NCBI GenBank assembly: GCA_963798745.1
Contig: CAWCUF010000005.1
Coordinates: forward strand, 1-64,000
DNA: 64,000 nt
Source: Prado023 sp963798745
GTDB lineage: Bacteria; Actinomycetota; Actinomycetes; S36-B12; CAIYMF01
Direction of reading: 5' to 3'
Shown: positions 61,471-64,000 of the stretch, one piece after another
Layout: each line of letters opens with the position of its first letter
How positions within the stretch are numbered: position 1 is the stretch's first letter
Made by a program: the position numbers and the translations under genes
Notes under the pieces: generated by a model
What the model was told of the DNA's origin: nothing
The model's input: only the letters and a program-made list of their open reading frames with translations
The model's database searches: none

Positions 61471-62939
61471 GAGCCGACACCCAGGGCAGCTGCGGCAGCG
61501 GTGAGGACCCCTGCGAGGGGCCAGGCAGCGAACCCGAGCACAGCGGCGACCGCGAGGGAGATCAGCACCGGGGCCGTTCGGCCTGACCCGGGTAGCCCGG
61601 TGCCACCCGTGGGAGACACAGCGTCCGGCTCGTCGGGAGCAACCGGCCCGGTGCTGATCGTCATCGCCGCGACGTGCCGCGCCATCCCGGCGAACACCAG
61701 GAGCAGCAGGCCCAGGGCGACAGCCATCGGGACCTCCAGCCCAGCCCGCCAGCCAGCGATCACGATGGCGACCTCGGTGAAGAACAGCACGAACGGGGGA
61801 AATCCGAGCAGGGCGGCCGTGCCGGCCAGGAGCGGTCTGGCCAGGTCGGGTCGGCGCGCCAGCAGGTCGCGCACATCGGCGACCCTCGAGCTGCCCTCGC
61901 TGGCCAGGATCCGGCCGGCCACGACGAACATCACGGCCTTGACCAGGCCGTGGCCGAGCATGTGCAGCAGTAGGGCGGTGGTGGCCAGGGCCCCGCCCGC
62001 TGCGGCGGCCAGGGCGAGGATCCCCATGTGCTCGATGCTCGAGTAGGCCAGCAGGCGCTTGTAGTCGCGTTGGGTGAGGATCAGCCCGGCCGCCGCCGCC
62101 AGGCTCAGCAGGCCGCCCGAGACGAGCATGCCGCGCATGAAACCTGGGCCCAGGACGGTGTCGCTGATCGCTTGGACGCGCAGGATCGCATAGAACGCAA
62201 CGGACAGCAGCACTCCCGACATCAGCCCCGAGACTGGGGCCGGGGCCTGGCTGTGTGCGTCGGGCAACCATGAGTGCATCGGGGCCAGCCCTGCCTTGGT
62301 GGCGAACCCCAGCGCGGCCAGGGCTACGGCCATTCGGGTCAGTGCGGGGTCCAGGGCGATGCCGCCCGAGGCCAGAGCGGTCCAGGACAGGGTCGGGGTC
62401 CCAGCCGCGAGGCTGGCCGCGTACAGCAGCACCAGGCCCAGGAGGGCGATCGCGACCCCCACGGAGCCCAGGACGACGTACTTCCAGGCGGCCTCGAGCG
62501 CGAAGCGTCCGCCGTGGTGCCCGACGAGGAAGGCGGTGGTGATCGTGGTGGCCTCGACGGCCACCCACAGCATCCCGAGATCGTCGCTGAGGACCGCCAG
62601 GCTCATCGCGGCCAGAAACAGGCAGATCAGGGCGGCGTACCGACCGTCGGGGCGGACCCGGGATGCCCGCGGGGCCAGCCCGCCCCACAGGGCGGTGACC
62701 GCCACCGCGCCGATGACGATGAGCAGGAAGGCACTCAGCGCATCTGCCCGCAGCAGCCCACCGGCTGTGGCCACCGGCCCGTTGAGCCGCACGTCGGCCA
62801 GCAGCACGAGTGCGCAGGTCAGGACGACGACGGCCACGGCCAGTTCGGCGCCGCGGGTCCAGCCGTCGCGGGGGCGCAGCGCGGTGCAGACGGCGACGGC
62901 GACGGGCAGCAGCAGTGGGATCCAGATCAGCGCGGTCAT
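61467..62939 (-). CDS. HyfF-like proton-antiporter subunit (NuoN/NuoM family)
   Basis: A 490-residue polytopic membrane protein of the Mrp-antiporter/complex I family. The conserved glutamate helix is LGMLWVAVEATTITTAFLVG. FATKAGLAPMHSWLPDAHSQAPAPVSGLMSGVLL contains the signature and a lysine of the proton channel. DYKRLLAYSSIEHMGILAL and LLHMLGHGLVKAVMFVVAGRIL complete the core. About 13-14 helices are expected. It resembles HyfF and mycobacterial HycQ. It is translationally coupled to both neighbours by ATGA overlaps and would pump protons or sodium in the complex. Confidence 0.88.
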   Translation of the reverse strand: MTALIWIPLLLPVAVAVCTALRPRDGWTRGAELAVAVVVLTCALVLLADVRLNGPVATAGGLLRADALSAFLLIVIGAVAVTALWGGLAPRASRVRPDGRYAALICLFLAAMSLAVLSDDLGMLWVAVEATTITTAFLVGHHGGRFALEAAWKYVVLGSVGVAIALLGLVLLYAASLAAGTPTLSWTALASGGIALDPALTRMAVALAALGFATKAGLAPMHSWLPDAHSQAPAPVSGLMSGVLLSVAFYAILRVQAISDTVLGPGFMRGMLVSGGLLSLAAAAGLILTQRDYKRLLAYSSIEHMGILALAAAAGGALATTALLLHMLGHGLVKAVMFVVAGRILASEGSSRVADVRDLLARRPDLARPLLAGTAALLGFPPFVLFFTEVAIVIAGWRAGLEVPMAVALGLLLLVFAGMARHVAAMTISTGPVAPDEPDAVSPTGGTGLPGSGRTAPVLISLAVAAVLGFAAWPLAGVLTAAAAALGVGS

Positions 62940-63598
62940 GAGTCGGCCAGCTCCGTGAGATCATCGAGGTCGGTGCCGCCGAAGGCCAGCTGCATTCGGC
63001 TCGTGAGCACCCGCAGGATGAGCACCACCAGCAGAACGTCGAGGGTGACACCGAGCTCGACGACCAGCGGCACGCCACCGGAGGTGAGGAAGCCCACGGC
63101 CGCGATCCCGTTGTCGAGCACCACGAATCCGATCAGCAACGACAGTGCTGTGCGTCGGGTTGCCAGCACGAGGAACCCGATCAGGACCATCGACAGGCCG
63201 ACCGCCGCGGTGGGCGCTGCCGGTCCCAGCCCCGCCTCGGCGATCGGTGCGCTCAGGACGTAGGCAAGGCCGGTGAGCATGGCCGCGATCAGCAGGCCGG
63301 CGGTGGGGTTGACCAGCGGCGCCTCCTCACGAGTGGCACTGGTGATCCGGGCGGTGCGGGCCAGTGCCCAGGGGAGCAGGCCGGCCTTGACTCCGAGCAC
63401 CAGCAGGGACAGCGCCACGACCTCCGACGAACCCTCGTGGAACCCGATGGTGGCAGCCACAAGGGCCAGGGCCATCCCCTGCACGGCCAGCAGTCGGATG
63501 GAGGCGGTCAGCGACCGGCGCCACACCTGGAGCACCGCGGTGAGCAGCAGGACGCCGGTGGTCGTGGCCACCAGCTGGTCATAGGTCGCGGGATCCAT
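62936..63598 (-). CDS. HyfE-like membrane subunit (NuoK-like)
   Basis: A 220-residue membrane protein with about six helices. TASIRLLAVQGMALALVAATIGFHEGSSEVVALSLLVLGVKAGLLPWAL and the C-terminal FVVLDNGIAAVGFLTSGGVPLVVELGVTLDVLLVVLILRVLTSRM are typical of HyfE/HycP. The conserved membrane Glu is in LVVELGV. ATG 63598 is used because it follows the HyfC stop by 10 bp, with GAGCAGG five bases upstream; an earlier start would overlap. It corresponds to Rv0085 in the M. tuberculosis cluster. Confidence 0.85.
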   Translation of the reverse strand: MDPATYDQLVATTTGVLLLTAVLQVWRRSLTASIRLLAVQGMALALVAATIGFHEGSSEVVALSLLVLGVKAGLLPWALARTARITSATREEAPLVNPTAGLLIAAMLTGLAYVLSAPIAEAGLGPAAPTAAVGLSMVLIGFLVLATRRTALSLLIGFVVLDNGIAAVGFLTSGGVPLVVELGVTLDVLLVVLILRVLTSRMQLAFGGTDLDDLTELADS

Positions 63599-63608
63599 GT
63601 CAGCCTGC

Positions 63609-64000
63609 TCACGCAACCAGGAAGGAGGCGGTCACGGCCAGGAAGGCCAGGACGAAGGAGCCGGCCAACAACTCAGGCACCCGGAACAGTCGAAGCTTTG
63701 CCATGAAGACCTCTGCGGCAGCAATCACTGCGCCTGCCACCAACAGCTTGATCGCCACGGCGACGGCTCCCAGCAGCAGCGCGCCCGGGGTGGCGTGCGT
63801 GGCGACCCCCCACGGGACAGCCAGGTTGACCACCAGGCCGAGCAGCGCGGTCAGCCGCAGCCAGGAGCCGACCTCCAGCCAGGCCAGGTCACGCCCCGAA
63901 CTCTCCAGCACCATCGCCTCGTGGACCATCGTCAGCTCGAGGTGCGTCGACGGGTTGTCCACGGGCAGTCGGCCGGTCTCGGCCACGACCACGATCAGCA
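63609..64000 (-). CDS. HyfC/HycD-like membrane subunit (NuoH-like), partial
   Basis: Only the C-terminal 130 residues are inside the window; the gene continues beyond 64000. AETGRLPVDNPSTHLELTMVHEAMVLESSGRDLAWLEVGSWLRL is the diagnostic quinone-site loop of the NuoH/HyfC family. Two to three C-terminal helices follow (LLLGAVAVAIKLLVAGAVIAAAEVFMAKLRLFRVPELL). It is the anchor subunit that connects the peripheral arm to the membrane pump. The order NuoH-like, HyfE, HyfF, HyfG is the same as Rv0084-Rv0087. The NuoB-like and ferredoxin-like subunits presumably lie upstream, to the right of the window. Confidence 0.88.
   Translation of the reverse strand, partial: LIVVVAETGRLPVDNPSTHLELTMVHEAMVLESSGRDLAWLEVGSWLRLTALLGLVVNLAVPWGVATHATPGALLLGAVAVAIKLLVAGAVIAAAEVFMAKLRLFRVPELLAGSFVLAFLAVTASFLVA

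Noticed and set aside
61471..63078. Long minus-strand frame continuing upstream of the HyfG-like gene
   Set aside because: It only reads through the HyfF-like gene in another frame. The ATGA overlap at 61467-61470 fixes the HyfG start.

Overview
The window is high-GC actinobacterial chromosome (Actinomycetota). Lineage-restricted families such as DUF3043, DUF4191, DUF4235 and an SCO2322-like protein support this. So does the order cobT-cobS / gcvT / pepA / sucB / TIGR01777 epimerase / lipB / lipA / DUF4191 / RDD / glnA, which parallels Rv2207-Rv2220 of Mycobacterium tuberculosis. Genus cannot be fixed from sequence alone. Many starts lack a ribosome binding site and instead have a TANNNT-like -10 box 6-7 nt upstream of ATG/GTG, the sign of leaderless mRNAs.

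Region 1 (1-7.3 kb) is a mobile-element graveyard. It holds a frameshifted IS481-type transposase abutting two older gene fragments, an IS3-family element with terminal inverted repeats and a 3-bp target duplication, an intact family 2 glycosyltransferase, a multiply frameshifted nucleotide-sugar dehydrogenase, an ISAzo13-like element with inverted repeats, and a LuxR-type regulator reduced to its C-terminus.

Region 2 (7.5-20 kb) has a ClC-type channel/transporter, a short-chain dehydrogenase, a small unknown protein, and an envelope-polymer pair: an AT3/SGNH acyltransferase divergent from a GT2-TagF-like fusion. A secreted DUF6345 protein, a decayed AAA ATPase and an NAD(P)-binding protein follow.

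Region 3 (20-27.6 kb) carries the envelope-stress operon pspA-htpX-pspAB, DUF3043, an aldo/keto reductase, recQ, a palindromic-repeat spacer and a macro-domain protein.

Region 4 (27.6-36 kb) is one transcriptional unit behind a cobalamin riboswitch. It encodes an SCO2322-like secreted protein, ECF transporter T, A (double ATPase) and S subunits, an MBL-CobU fusion, CobT and CobS. Most of the genes overlap by 1-19 nt. The unit couples cobalt or corrinoid uptake to assembly of the lower cobalamin loop.

Region 5 (36-58.4 kb) is mostly housekeeping: GH3 glucosidase, a PE-LIG-POL LigD, gcvT, pepA, lpd, sucB, an epimerase, lipB/lipA, DUF4191, RDD and glnA. lpd, sucB, lipB and lipA together provide E3, E2 and lipoylation of the 2-oxoacid dehydrogenases; gcvT also belongs to a lipoate-dependent system. 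Then come a MarR/MMPL divergent pair with paired operator palindromes and an ACT-domain protein.

Region 6 (58.4-64 kb) holds a VOC protein, DUF4235, a collapsed class II aldolase under a LacI-type operator, and the 3' part of a Hyf/Hyc-like membrane complex (NuoH-, HyfE-, HyfF- and HyfG-like). Its catalytic subunit lacks the NiFe-ligand cysteines. The operon runs off the right edge.
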